Source: Polydactylus sextarius
Lineage: Eukaryota > Chordata > Actinopteri > Polynemidae
Direction: 5' to 3'
Assembly (NCBI GenBank): GCA_016801845.1
Contig: CM028918.1
Coordinates: 13,133,001 to 13,197,000 of the forward strand
DNA length: 64,000 nt
Numbering within the stretch: the stretch's first letter is position 1; each line of letters begins with the position of its first letter. Positions 39,026 to 52,199 of this stretch are shown piece after piece. The notes below the pieces were generated by a model that searched no databases, was not told the DNA's origin, and was given only the letters and a program-made list of their open reading frames with translations. The position numbers and the translations under genes are program-made.

Positions 39026-39235
39026 TATCCATCTATTATCTAAGCCGCTTCTCCTTTGAAGCTGACTAGGCAGGGTACACCCTGGCTACATATATTCACA
39101 AATATTCATGCTCACATTTAACCCCGGGGCCAATTAAGAATAATCAGTTAACCTAACCTATATGTTTTTGAACTGTGGGAAGAAGAAACCCATAGAGACA
39201 CCAACTGCAATACTGCTCCGCCCACTTTCTGTGAC
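39026..39235 (-). repeat. SINE-like repeat, minus-strand copy
   Basis: Reads as the reverse complement of the family at 10850-11158. It begins with the tail side (atccatctattatctaagcc), passes 'gggtacaccctgg', 'cacattta', 'agttaacctaacc' and 'tgtttttgaactgtgggaag', then 'acccatagagacacc', and decays before the tRNA-like head. More diverged and internally shortened than the plus-strand copy. Confidence 0.65.
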
Positions 39236-41300
39236 TACGATGATCTGCTTTGAAATCAGTGAAATCTTTGTTTGATGACAAGTTTCCTCTTCTGGACATC
39301 CTCTCCAGTTGCATCATAAAAGCTTTTGTCTCATTTGGGAAAAAGAAAAGGCAGGAGGCTCTTGTAGCCCAGTGTCCTTGGCCTGTCTCACTTAAAAACC
39401 TGCAGTTGTGAGCTACTAAAGCAATTTGCAGACAAAAAAGCCGAAGCCCAGTGATAGCTCAATACATTTACAACATTTACAGAATTTTCAATTTTTTTTT
39501 TTTTTTTTTTTAAAGCTAATGAGACTTCTACATGCAATTGAGTTTCAATTGAGCTGCCTAAATTAGCAAGTAATAACTATAATTCACTGTTGGTGACTGT
39601 ACAGCATGATGAATCTGTGCTTGTTACTTAATTACTTAAAATAACAGCACATAATGTTTGTTATTGTAGGAGGTCAGTATCACCCAAGCAGAACCCTAAA
39701 TAATTTCCCAGGAGCCACTGGTGCATGTGCAGGGCAGGCAGCCCACAAGAGAACCTAACTGTAGGTGTAAACAGAAGTCAGCTGATGGTGATGGTTAACA
39801 TCTGGAAATAGATTATTAGCAAGGCATTGGCTTGTTTATGTTATGTTACTTGTCGAACCTTTCTTCGGTGTCTAGTTTAATGGTCAAATATATGTGATCT
39901 ACTTGTTAATGATATATTACAAATGGTTACCTTGTGTTGATCGCAACGACGCACTTACTTTTCTTCAGATGCTGCTTACATCAATAACAGCAAAACATAT
40001 TAATGCCAAGCATAAGGGCAATAATAACACTACAGTCTATTTCATGGTAAATCCTGTGTTTCCCTCAAGATTGAGGTTCAATCTGGCACAAAGCCACCTT
40101 CAAACTAGAAGCTTTCAAATATTTTCCCTTTGGGCTGAATGTCATCTGTTTCAAACAGCTGCCGGACCAACATCAATGATCACCACAAATCTGTTGAGTG
40201 TCTCCCGGCTCTGTTTTCTGCCCTTTTCAAAGTTAGATCTCTGTAAAGCTTTTCTTGCTCCAAGACAGGCTCACATATAATGTAAGTCTTCCCTCCCACT
40301 GAGAGGCCCTGTGCTTTGGGGTCCTGGGAATGGGGAGCAAATGCTGGAGGGAACATCAGGTACTGTACTACCTGAGGGTTCATAGAGAGGATGTCTCTTC
40401 TCAGGCCTCAGAGCAACATTTCCTTTTGTTTGAGTAACCAACACTTTTTTTGTTTTACAGTGCCAACAAAGCAAAAAAAAAATTACCCATAAATTAAGGC
40501 GTAACTTGCAGTAATAAAAGCAAAAAGCAGAGTCACCATCAAAATGGGTTCTGTTGACTTTTGGCCACTCTTTTAGTTTCACTGTCCAAGAACGGCAAAT
40601 TTACAAGCTAGCATGGATTTTTTATTTTTATTTTTTTTTGCTACAGAATTAATTATTTAACTGATATCAACATTACCTTGATATAGCTTTCACGTGGTTA
40701 TAATATTTTTACATATTCATAACATTCAACAACTTGAAAAGATGCACCATTGTCCAATTTTTCCAGTGTTGACAGCATGCGTGTATTAAGGAAGCTGGAC
40801 ACATTACTGTCACAGTAATTTCTACCAAGTGCTTGCTTCCTAGTGGCTACTCATGGTACTGTCTGCATTTATAACTTTTTACAACATGTATTGTTTACAA
40901 GGTACTTTTAAAGATGAAATCTGTGGTAAACCAAAAATCAATGACCATATGAGTGATAAATAAGAGATGTCTTCTTAAAGTGCATTGAGTGCAAATGTTA
41001 GGTAACAAACTCCACAGTCCTACCTCTATACAAACATGTATTAAAAACTTTGTGTGAACTGTACATTGGACTTCAGTCTCCCAAGTTAGACTAATTAAGT
41101 GGATAGCTTCCAAAGCTACAATCTTTTGAGTATAAAGTTCCATCATTGTGTTTCTGTCCCTCCACTGCAGCTCAACGGGGAAAAGTGGAAATTGTCTTTA
41201 ATTTTGGAAGATATCTACTGAGATAAACCTTTGAATCGGTTTAGTCACAAAACGAGGGCTGTAGAGTTTGTCCTTCATCATTAAATGCTTGTTGAGTAGC
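39236..41300. other. Non-coding stretch
   Basis: No gene recognised. T20 at 39492-39511. A minus-strand open frame at 40180-40383 is somewhat coding-like, but it lacks splice signals or a known domain. Confidence 0.5.
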
Positions 41301-41391
41301 TAGAATAGAATAGAGTTTATTGCCATTTGCAAAGGTACATTGGAATGCTTGTGTGTCAAACAGACCTAGTTTCACTAAAAAAAAAAAAAAA
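41301..41391 (-). mobile_element. Retroelement 3' tail, minus orientation, (TTCTA)n end
   Basis: The plus strand reads tagaatagaatagagtttattgcc and then decays into an A15 run (41377-41391). Reversed, this is '...caataaa ctctattctattcta', the typical 3' end of fish non-LTR retroelements with a short pentanucleotide tail. Only the tail is present. Confidence 0.55.
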
Positions 41392-43436
41392 GACACAAAG
41401 GTAGGTAAAAAAAAAAAAAACATTGCCAGAGATTATTTATGATGTGAAATGAGTTATGGCTTCCCTTCTTCATTTCCTGTGCTACTAGTCTAACCGTAGC
41501 TGTTCACTGAGCACGCAGCTCAAGCTGTAACATGAGTCCACCTGCTGAAACAGAGCATGAGCTGGATGGTGTTTGTCCCTTGGAATATTTTCCACCACCA
41601 CCACTATGTGTAGATGGTCTCCATGGAGCCAACGAGCCTCTCTCCAGCTCTGATGACCCGCGGTAGTGATTTCCTGTCGACCAGGCTAGCATTGTTGTAC
41701 CACGCTGTGATGGCACTGGTTGACTGGCTATATCATGTGCAATATTTTCTCATAAGGTCACATAAAAGAATAATATTCTTTTCATGTCATGTATATGCTA
41801 AAATGTTCATGGTTACGGCGCCTTAACAACCATCCAGTATTCAAAAGTATAATTTCGCCAACTGGGAGCAGTGAGACTTTGTAAACCACTTTAGGAAACA
41901 TGATCCATGTTTGTATTTGCATGGTTTGCATACCTCTGTGACTTTCACTTTCACACCACTGGCTTTCACACAAGTCACATTGTCCACTATCCCAGTGTGA
42001 GTGAGGTGAGGGCGGCCTCTGTGTGCATGTGTGTGTGTACCCAACTGATGTGATTTATATTTTTGTGCAGCAGAGGTGGATGGAAAGTTTATTTAAGCCG
42101 TTGGGGCTCTCAGTCACTGAGAGAACAGGTCAAGTCCATTTTTGTGTTGATACAGTGTAGTAACTGCTGGAGTTTCTTCAGCCGAAACACAGCTATGCAA
42201 ATATCCGTGTGTCAGTGTGTTTTTTAAGGATTTGAGATTAGATACACACAGATCTGCTGCTCATCTACACACTTTTTCCTGACTTGGATGCCAAGATGTT
42301 ATACAATTGCCTTGCTGCAGAGATGGACACACTTGAAAGACTTACCAAGTGATCCCATTAATACATCTGTAAATGAATATGCATATCCACATCCATAAGA
42401 CTAGATGTATTGCACTAATTTAAATAAAGCAGAAGGAAAATCTTGCTTTATTTCTCCTCTCGTGGCGTTTTCCAGTGGCCTGTTGTGATAAGCCACCGGG
42501 GCTTCAGAGACTGTGTGATCTGGACACAGAAAAGCGGTGAGGTCATTTTTAAACGTCCAGAACGGCCAAAAGATTAATTCATTCACCATTCAGCAGCCTC
42601 GGCAGCTCAGTCAAACCAGAAGCATGTCTAAAGCAAACCAACGGACTATCTGCGGTCTGAACCTGTATGTATTTAAAATAGATCGTCTTTTTTTGGTATG
42701 TGTTACACAAGACTGTGATCTGGTCCTACAATTTTTTTTAAATTTTTTTTGTGGAGATTTAAAGTGCAGCTGTTTTACAAGCAGAGACTGAGAACTTAAA
42801 AGGGTTATGAAGAGAATGACATCATTCTGATTGTTATACAGCTCTAGAGTTTGGCACAAACAGACAAGGTATTTTATTAGTGAGATGAGTCAAATGACGC
42901 CACTTTATTTCAAAGAAACAAATCTGGATATTCTTAAAAACGATGATGTTGGAAAACATTCTCATAAAAAAGCATCTGAGAGTTTTGTAATCTATTTCAA
43001 GAGCTTTGTAATGAAAGAAACATTTCAGATAAAATACATTATCATTTATGATCCCACACAGGATTTACAGAAACAGGAATCAAAGACTAACAAATGTGCA
43101 GTATATTTTCATATATAAATGTAGTTACAGTAACTGACTATAAAATAGACTTCAGGTGTGAAGTGAGAAATTACAGCAGTAACATCACTTGGCAACATCA
43201 ATGTTCTCTGTTTTGAGCAACACAGACTGTTTCCATCCATTACCCCGTCTGAAAGCCTGTAATTTCATCACACAGGTATACACATATTGTCTGTGTTTAC
43301 CTTTGTGAGAACCACGGATATCAGTTCCAAATGTCTGTCTAGGAAATTTATCCGAGAATATTTGAAATACTTTAATGTTCACCAAATCATTCGTTAATGA
43401 CTGTACATTTTATATTTATGTAGATATGTATTTGTG
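41392..43436. other. Non-coding stretch
   Basis: A14 at 41407-41420; otherwise nothing recognised. Confidence 0.5.
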
Positions 43437-43483
43437 TCTATCTATCTATCGATCTATCAATCTGTCTATCTGTCTGTCTGTTG
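43437..43483. repeat. Compound (TCTA)n/(TCTG)n microsatellite
   Basis: TCTA units with scattered GATC/CAAT variants pass into TCTG units, the same pair of motifs as at 2931-2957. Confidence 0.85.
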
Positions 43484-46400
43484 AGCATCTACTTAGTGAA
43501 AAATAAAATAAAAATAAGGTAATGGTCTGGGGTGTCTTCTGACTGCAGGTAACAACTTTTTTCAGTGGCAATTTTCTTGTCATGTAACAAGAAAATAGAA
43601 ATATTTCACAACTTAGTGTGGCCTGAGATGCTCCAGATTTTCAGTACAGCTCAGGTGAGGAGTTTGCAGCGACTGTGCCATTGAAAGTGATGTTGGTGGG
43701 AAAGCGTTCCCAAACGTTGTGAACATGCACAGATTTTGGAATGTTGTTCAAATGTTTACTTAACAGCTTCAACACTTTGTCTCTTATTTGTTTGACTATA
43801 TGTCTGTCAGGTAGATGACACTGACTGTCTGACTGTCTGCTCAGACTTCTCTCTTCATGACTTCATGAACTTTAAGAGGCCAGAGGTCAATATGTGTTGG
43901 GTTAAAACCAAAACACAATTATTTTAAACTCTACAATCACGCACCTTGTTGATGCTCTTCCAGAACGAACCAATGAACTTCCTCCAGGCAGAAGATACAG
44001 AAGCCAAAACTAAATTACGCATCTTAAATAGGGTGCCATTCTCTCTCTGTTCTCTCTTTATATTTTATGACTGATGAGTGTAGAGCGGTTTCTGACAGTA
44101 TGATGATGGCTGCAGTGTGCCAGAGTAATGAGATGCTGGGTGGTCCACACCCTCTGCTCGTCCCATGGTGGCTCATTAGTGATCATTTTCCTATGACTGT
44201 CTGGGTTTGTTGTTAAATGTTTGATAATATAACTACACGGGATGTTTTTATGAAATAAAAGTTCAAGCCAAAGAGTGACATGATACGAAAAACAGCCTTG
44301 GTGACTTTCTTCTCTGGGCGGCTGTAAAAGTGGGATGAATGAGAGCTTGTTAGCACAGCTTGTCCTCTGTCAGTCTGTACAATTACATCATGAACACAAA
44401 GAATTTCTTCATTGTGGGAAAGATTTATTTTTTTCTCCTAATTTACTCCTATAAACCTAATTCTGCAATTATTTTATTATTATCATTTTTTTTTTTATTT
44501 CAATCTTAAATTAGTTTCTGTGGGAAACCGGTGTTTATTGTTCATCTAAATTATAAACAATAAACACAAAGTAATAGCATTCAGTGGTTACAGTCATAAA
44601 ACGTGTGTGTATTTTGTGCGTCTTTTCTATAAGTGTGTGCGGTGTGTTTATGTGTGCATTAGAGGCATTGGAGGGAGAAGAGCGGGTTTCCAAATATTGA
44701 CGAAGCGTTACGTCAGAGTTTCTCAGGGTCAGACCTCACAAAACCCCTCCGCTCCTTTAAAAACCCAAAATAGCCCACAAGTGCATTCCAGCCTCACTCC
44801 TGAGACACACAAACCAGACACAACAGTGTTTTTACCGTGTTTTGAAAAGAAAAAGGACGACCGGCGCCTTATTGGTGCTACGTGTTTGTCGGCTTGAATA
44901 GCTGTGAATAGACAAAGCTAACTGAGATGTTGTGTTATAAAGTAACAAAATGAACATGTCCGTTCAGACGCCCTGATACCTTGTTGCTGTAATTAAACTT
45001 TATTTTGTAAGCGCAATTAAACCAAGGGGAAAATCACACTAAATGTTTTTTTTTTTTTTTTTTTAACAGACTCTCATATCTCTAATCTTGCAACTGCGAT
45101 TTCACAACCTGCAGGAATCTGTCAGCAACACTTGTAAACACCACAGCAGATGCCAGCAGGTCAACGTATGGTACGTGCATTACTTGATTTTGTTTTACAA
45201 CCGAGCTATGATCCAAAATCTCCACATCTCTCCCTGTGTTTTGAAATGTTTGAGAATCAGAATAACAACTGTGAAGAGTAAAACGTATACAGAGCTCATA
45301 CCTTTACCCTTGTGAGCAGTTGTTGGCTACAATACATGAAGTGTTCTAATTGCTTAGTTACAGTTATTTGAAGCCCTTTAACTTAAGTACTGTGACCATC
45401 ATGTGGAGATCAGCATTTCTTGAAAACTGCCAGAACGTAATGCCCAACAATGAAAATAAGTAAGTAAAGAGAAATAAAAGAAACTCAGTTTATGTTAACC
45501 CATTTAAGGCGAATTATCACAACTGTCTTTATTGTAATTGCATAGGCACCTACATAATGAAAGTGGTTAGCTACATCTGAAGGAGCATGTTTAAAAGGTA
45601 AAAACAGGGAAAGACAGTAGAGACAATTATTGCACTGAAATAATACAGGATTATTACAAAATGATTGCACTTACACCAGCATGCCGTTTATGTTGAGAGG
45701 TTTGAAAATTCACTTCTTCATATGAGTGTTTAGTGTCCTGATAGGCCATGGAAAAGATAGAAATGATGATGTTTGTTTTTCTTTTTTGTTTTTTTAAATG
45801 TCAATATAAACTCTCAATATAAGTCCTGTCTAAATAGAATATAAACACTTAGTTTAGGTGTTTTCATTCATCAAAAACCTTTAGCTGTGTACCAAATCCA
45901 TACTATACACTGATTTTATTCAGTGTGTTCTGCATCTTAATCATTGTAGTGTTAAGTTGGAGTCCTCCGAGTACAAAATCTTTATTTGCTAACACAAGCA
46001 GCAGCTTTTTTTCTTGAGCTAGACACAATTTTATCACTCCTATTAAACTATGGGTACTACATTGTCCAGGAAATAGTGTGAACACTGTGAATGTAGTATG
46101 CACGAAAACCCTAAGATCACTCTTCTTCCACTGTATCTCCAAAAAGCAGGTACAGAAATATGAAATAAAAACCAGTGGAAACAGCAGAGAAGTCAGTCCT
46201 GTTTAATTTCGGAACTGAAATGATTTTGACCCTAAACTAACCCAGTAGACAAATACCTGAACGAAATGTTTTAACCTGCCACACCACATCAAACAGGTGT
46301 AGGTGTGATGCATGCTTAAATTCCTCAATGCTGTGTCATTGTGTTAGGTTGGTATCCAAAATAAAGAAAATTTTTTTTTTTTGTCTTTATTTTAAGAGTA

Positions 46401-49400
46401 CTCTTGGTTGTCAACACATTATTATCCCTCATTTGTGTGAAATAATCAGTACATTGCAACAAAGCATTGACACGTAACAGCAAAAAATCATTAGGCAGGG
46501 AGATCTCACGCTCTCACCGTCTCTCAGTCTCTGACAAATCCTTGTGTGTTCAGGCTTGTTGATTCGTGCCCATTCACAGCTTTGCTCTCACTCAGGTGAA
46601 GTGCACTGTAACAAACATGTCCCTAGAGTAGCTGTCACCCAAAAATCATTAGCAAACTCTCTCCGTTCTTCACTCGTCTCGGATTTCCTCGGGGTTTGGG
46701 TCCTTTCTGAAGCTTCTCACATTATGAGGTTCCTCATAGCAGAGATGAGCTAAAGAAGCGCCACGCCTCCTGGGTTAACTATGTTTTTAACATTTAGTAT
46801 GTCCCTCACTATGTGCGAGATAAAAGCCTTTAATAAGGGGCAAGGCAACTCGGAGATAATCTCTAACATCATTTCCTTGCACACTGTTTATAGCTCAGGG
46901 CAACGCGTTTATTTCGCTGTCACTGGATGTACCATACAAATTAGCACCCAGAGAAACACTCAGTAAGACATTTGTGTGATTTCTACTGTTACTTAGCAAC
47001 TTCATATGAAACCTAAGTAAAAGCTTCAACTTTCATTGTGATAGGTCACTTGGGGGCAGCACAATAAGCTAAACACTGACATATTATCACCTTTGCAACT
47101 CTTAATTGCCTTATAGTAACTGAGACTGTGAATATGAGAAAAAATTATAGTTTTTTTCTGAATCATGTTTGCGTTTGTCTGATGAGTAAATTTCCAATAT
47201 TCACTTTTAGTTGCTTTAGTCTCCAAAAACTCTGGCGTGATGTTTTTTTCATCAGCTAGTCTAAAGGGAGACTAGTCCCAAAAAAACAGTTATATCACCA
47301 TGGCAACTATTTAAACAGTGAGTTTATCCGAACTTTCCCGCTGAAAGTGACTGAAATAAGGTGATACTGAACTTCCTGAAACATTGTTACTAGATTATCT
47401 GCCGTAGCACCTCATTACTTTTTTTAACGGTTTCTTCAGATGTTAACGGGTGTGGCGTTTATTTCAGGCGATGCTTCATGCCTTTTTTGTAATTTGATGC
47501 AGGAAACCTTGTTTGTTATTTTTATAAGAGTTGGTGGATTGATTTGGCAGGTCACAAATAAGTTTGGTGATTTTTTGACTTTATTTCTGTGATAGAACTG
47601 TGTTTCTGGAATGGCATTGAAATATTTTTTTATTTTATAATGGTATGTATGTCAAGGTAGAGAAAAATGGATTGCTGGTTGTTTTGCTAAAGTTGTTGCA
47701 TCACATATTGTGTTATTAACTGCGATACAGTTATACCAATGATCACCACACCCCTATTTGTCATGTTATTTGAAGCACTCATGCAAAGTGTTTAAGAAAG
47801 TAAATCGCTTCCTACAAAAATGATGCAAACTGAGGTAAACAACTGCCTTCTCTTGGACGGGATTCACTCTGTGACTAATTCCTCTCAGCAGCAGAAACTA
47901 AAAATCTTTCTCTTCCCATCTGCTGTTATTTTGTATCTGTAAACACTAAAACCTGCATGTATTTTGTTACACAGATGATAAAGAAAAAAGCTGAGTTTTT
48001 CCCCTGAAGTCACGCTGATGGTTATGCACTCGTATAATCTAAAGATTGATTGATTGATTCTATGTCAGGGTTGTGATTCTTAGAAGTCAAAGGAGCCGTT
48101 CCAGCCTGGTTCACTTTTATCACTAGAATGTCCTTGGCAATCTTCAGACGTTTCCAGCATCTCACGGTGGAGGCCCGTGAATGAGCAGCTTTTGAAAACA
48201 TGCCAATAGAAGATGGAAAAATATCATTGCGTAACGTCTTGTTTTTGACCTTTTAGAAAAAAAATCTAATTGTGTCTAAGTGAGAATCCTAACAAATGAG
48301 TTGAAACACAGATGTCATGATTCACCCAGTTTTAAGGTTTTGTTTTGAGCCTAAATCACACGTGCAGACATCATGCAACTTTGTTTTATGGTGAGCCATA
48401 AAAAACGAGCAAAAGCAGACCAACACCTGTTCACCTTAGCCTCTTAAAAAAATTACGTGGTGCATCTGAGGATCCTACACATCTTTTCATGTACAGTATC
48501 TGTGTTTTTAGAGACTTTCTGATCTTTTCTGAATTGTTTGACTGGTTATTTGACTTGGTGAACGCTTGCCTTTCTTCTTCAGCCCTTGTGAGAGTGATAC
48601 TCTTGGGAATAACCGAGAATCTCCAGCAGATGAAAAGTGTCATGCCCTGTTGCGATGCTCAGACTGTCAGGCTCTGTCTTTGTCTGTCTTTGTCCCTCTG
48701 ACTCACTGTCATCACAGTCATTGAGCCTTTTCCCCCTGATCCACTGTCCTCACTCCAAGCTTCTGTCTGGAGCCGTGCACAACTCTGCTTTATTTGGGTT
48801 TGACTACATCTGGGTTTTCAACACACGCCAAAATAAAATACACGAGAATCCAGCCTCTGACTTCCAGTTAACAGTTCTCAAAGCTTTCCCAGTACTCCAA
48901 GCCAACAAACAAACAAAAATGTGACCGAAAGTTTTACGGGTGAAGCCAAAAAAAAATTCTCTTGAAGTTAGTGATGATGCTGAATATTCTGGAGCTTTAA
49001 TTCTTTCAACACGTCAAATTTCTAACCGCATGCCCACAAATCCAGAGGAAACATGAAGTGTAGACAGTGTATAATCTGGGATGTCATGGTTCATGGAAAT
49101 CTAAGCGAAACCTTGACATTTCCCTAAAATTTTCCATGGAGACTCTTCATTTCGATGCAGCTCTCCTTTATCATCTCACCGTAGTGTTCTGAAGTGGAAC
49201 TAACTGCCGATGGCTGAAGCTGCAGTGGAAAAGCAGGAGGTTGTTGTAGGAGGACCGTCTCCTTTCTGGTTACAATTAAATGATTTATAATCTGGCCGCT
49301 CCTTTGTCGGGTGTCTGGGTTTCTTCTTCCTTTCCTCCTTTTGCCGCCTAAACGACCGAACGACTGTTAAGTAGATGAGAGTGGATCTGTGTGTTTTTTG

Positions 49401-52199
49401 CCAGGTTTAAAAAATTGTTTGTCAACCACACAAGGTCATTTCTAGTCAAAACTTTATATCTTCCAAAGAGAGAAACACACTTAAAGCTGTACTTTGTAAA
49501 ATATGTCTCTAGTGAGCTGGCACTCGAACTGAACTCAGTCATGATGTGGAAGACAAAAAGAAAACACATCCTTAGTCTCATCCTGCAGCCTCTCACTGCA
49601 TCTGAAGAGGATCCATTTCAGTAGAATACCATTTGCTCTGATCAACACGTTTTTCATCCCAAATTCTTATTTCTGTTGGACCACAAGTAATAGTGACTGT
49701 TTAGTAATTAACATCTGATGCAGCCCTTTAAACAATCAAACGCAAGCAAGGGAGGAAAGGAGAGATTAGCTGGCTCATGTTTGTTTTCCAATTCCACAAT
49801 TTCGGCTATACTGAAATCTTGGTGGTCGCTGTTGATTAGAAAGACCAAATGGTTTACAGTTGTATCAGGTGCTTTATTACAGTCAAGCTTTACATGTGCA
49901 TATCCTCTTGGGAAAGGCAGATGAGTGAAGCTTATCTCTTGCAGAAGGATCCAGGAAAACTGGGGTGAGTTAATTTCCTTCATGAAAAAGAAACATCAGT
50001 CAGTCAGTTTTGTCAGTTTTTGGTGTTGAATCTGTCTGAGCTGTGTCACAAACCACTTTGCTTTTTTTTTTTTTTTTTTTTTTAGCTGAGACTTCAGTGC
50101 ACAGTTTGTGACAATCCAGTCATCAAATTTGCACAAAGATGTTGAGGTGAGTCCATATATATTCATATATGATGATAACATAATTTTAGCTTTAGGATGT
50201 AGAAAAATAGAACTGATAATACAATCTATTCAGTTCCTTGCCTGCGTTTGATGGTAGGGTTGAGCCTAAAGAGATAAATCTGACAGTTGTGATTTCTTGG
50301 TATTTGGTGTAATGAATGCATCAATGAATTTGTCCTATGAATGAACTGAATGGCATGTTCCACTGTGGGGATAATGGCATGTCAACATCCCCTGCAAGAT
50401 TTCACTAGTAAACGTGTACGCATCTATATTGATTTTTGCATTGAGTTACAACCTGTCAATCATAGTCTTATACAAACAACATCAAGGTCAGCAGCAGGAA
50501 AAGGGGTCATGTCGTTTGACATTATCTTAGATGCACGTTGAAGGAGTTTGGCGTCTGTGCGTTTTTTCCACAGGCCACAGTTCAGTTGTGCTATTTAGCC
50601 GAGACGGAAGCACTCCTCTGTGATCATTCCCAGAATGCACAGTACTTAAAGAAGCTGATAAGACGTCGTACTTTCCCGCTATCAGATGCAGCCTAATTGC
50701 TCTGAGGTTATTATGGTGTTGGAGGGGTAACTTCTATGTCAAGGCATACCCACCTCTTTAACCTCAAATTTCCTGAGCAGCTTTGCCCCAGATATTTAGT
50801 CCCAGAACTGAAACGACATGATCAAAATGTAGCTTAATGCTCCTAAATTGTACATTTTCAAGGCCAATTTTACGCTGGAAGTGCAATTTTCATGTCTAAC
50901 TATCATAAAATGGGCCAATTCTCAAGTTCTTCCACCTTAATATCGCCTATCTCATGATTGTAATGTTTGTTCCTCAGGATGTCCACATCCACCTCGGCCT
51001 GGATCTGCCAATTAGGATAAAAATTGTATGGAAAAGATTCCCAAGGACATAGATGATGCTGTGGCTCAAAAGTGGGTAAAATTCCCTTAAACACTTTAAA
51101 GTGTTGTTACATAATGGGCCTAATGCATCACAGTAGCTGGAGAAAAACACTTTTTCTTAAAACTTTTTTTACTGCCCAGATTGGACAAATATGCCTTTGA
51201 TCCAGGGAGGCTGCCTCTGAGAAAAACAGGCTCCAGGCACAAGTCAGCACTTCAACTGATCCTCCTACTATTATAGAATACCTGAGACTTGCTCCACTTA
51301 CATTTTCATTATTAATATTCTTTTATGTCCTGAACAAGATTACAACTGTTCACTGACCCATTAAAAAGAACTGTGTAACACTAATCTGGAAGTCGACTCA
51401 GTCGATTTCCTGACATTAAAACATATTGAAGTGAGAATGAAGACCATATGAAATACTTCTTGGATGAGTCTTTAGTGGTATGACAGTCTGTGCTGGTGCT
51501 TTGTTTCATTAAAAGTCATAAAAATGCTGCAACTTGTCATTGTTTATTACAACAACTGTTTAATCATTGGGCCTATAAAACATCAAAAAACTGACAGATC
51601 ACATCACAGTCTCTTGTAAGTGAAGGTCATATCATGAAATGTGCTTGGTCAGACCAACAGTCCAAAACTCAAAGACCTTAAATTTACTAAGGTATGTGTG
51701 AAAATAAGTAAATTGTCAAAGTTGAGAGCCTGAAATTAATCATATTAACTTTATGTGCTTTAAAATGATTATGAGATGGCTAATTTCTACTTCTAGTTTT
51801 TTTTTTTTTTCTAAAAAAAAAAAACATATTCTGTTTCCATAATCATGGAATCATATAATTTTTAACTGAAAAATGACAACAATCTATCTATAAGCATTTT
51901 ATAAATATCTTGTTCCTCACACGCTGTAAACTTTATATCTCAGATATTTATATTATGTAAAAACACATTTACATATAAACACTTTTTCATATAAACTCTG
52001 TCATTAATCCTTGTGTTTCTCCAGTTGCTTAAGCTTCTGTTGGTATCTTTGAGATGTTCTTGAAATTTATAGCCCTCTGGCCGCAGTTGCCTTTGACCAA
52101 TTCCTTCAGGTTTCCGTTGTTGAACTTAGTGATATAATATGACACATGAAACCCACAGTTTTTCCCCCGGCTGTCGTTCCCTCACATATCATAAATGAT
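43484..52199. other. Long non-coding stretch
   Basis: About 8.7 kb with no gene, long microsatellite or recognisable transposon. T19 at 45046-45064 and T22 at 50062-50083. Open frames (for example 44607-44897, 48637-48924 and 49708-49983) have no recognisable domain and several overlap on opposite strands. A TTACGTCA (CRE/ATF-like) string lies near 44708. Segments near 49000-49200 are repeat-free and could be conserved, but this is untested. Confidence 0.5.

Noticed and set aside
40180..40383. Coding-like minus-strand frame of 67 codons
   Set aside because: No acceptor or donor signals, no recognised domain, and another minus-strand frame overlaps it.
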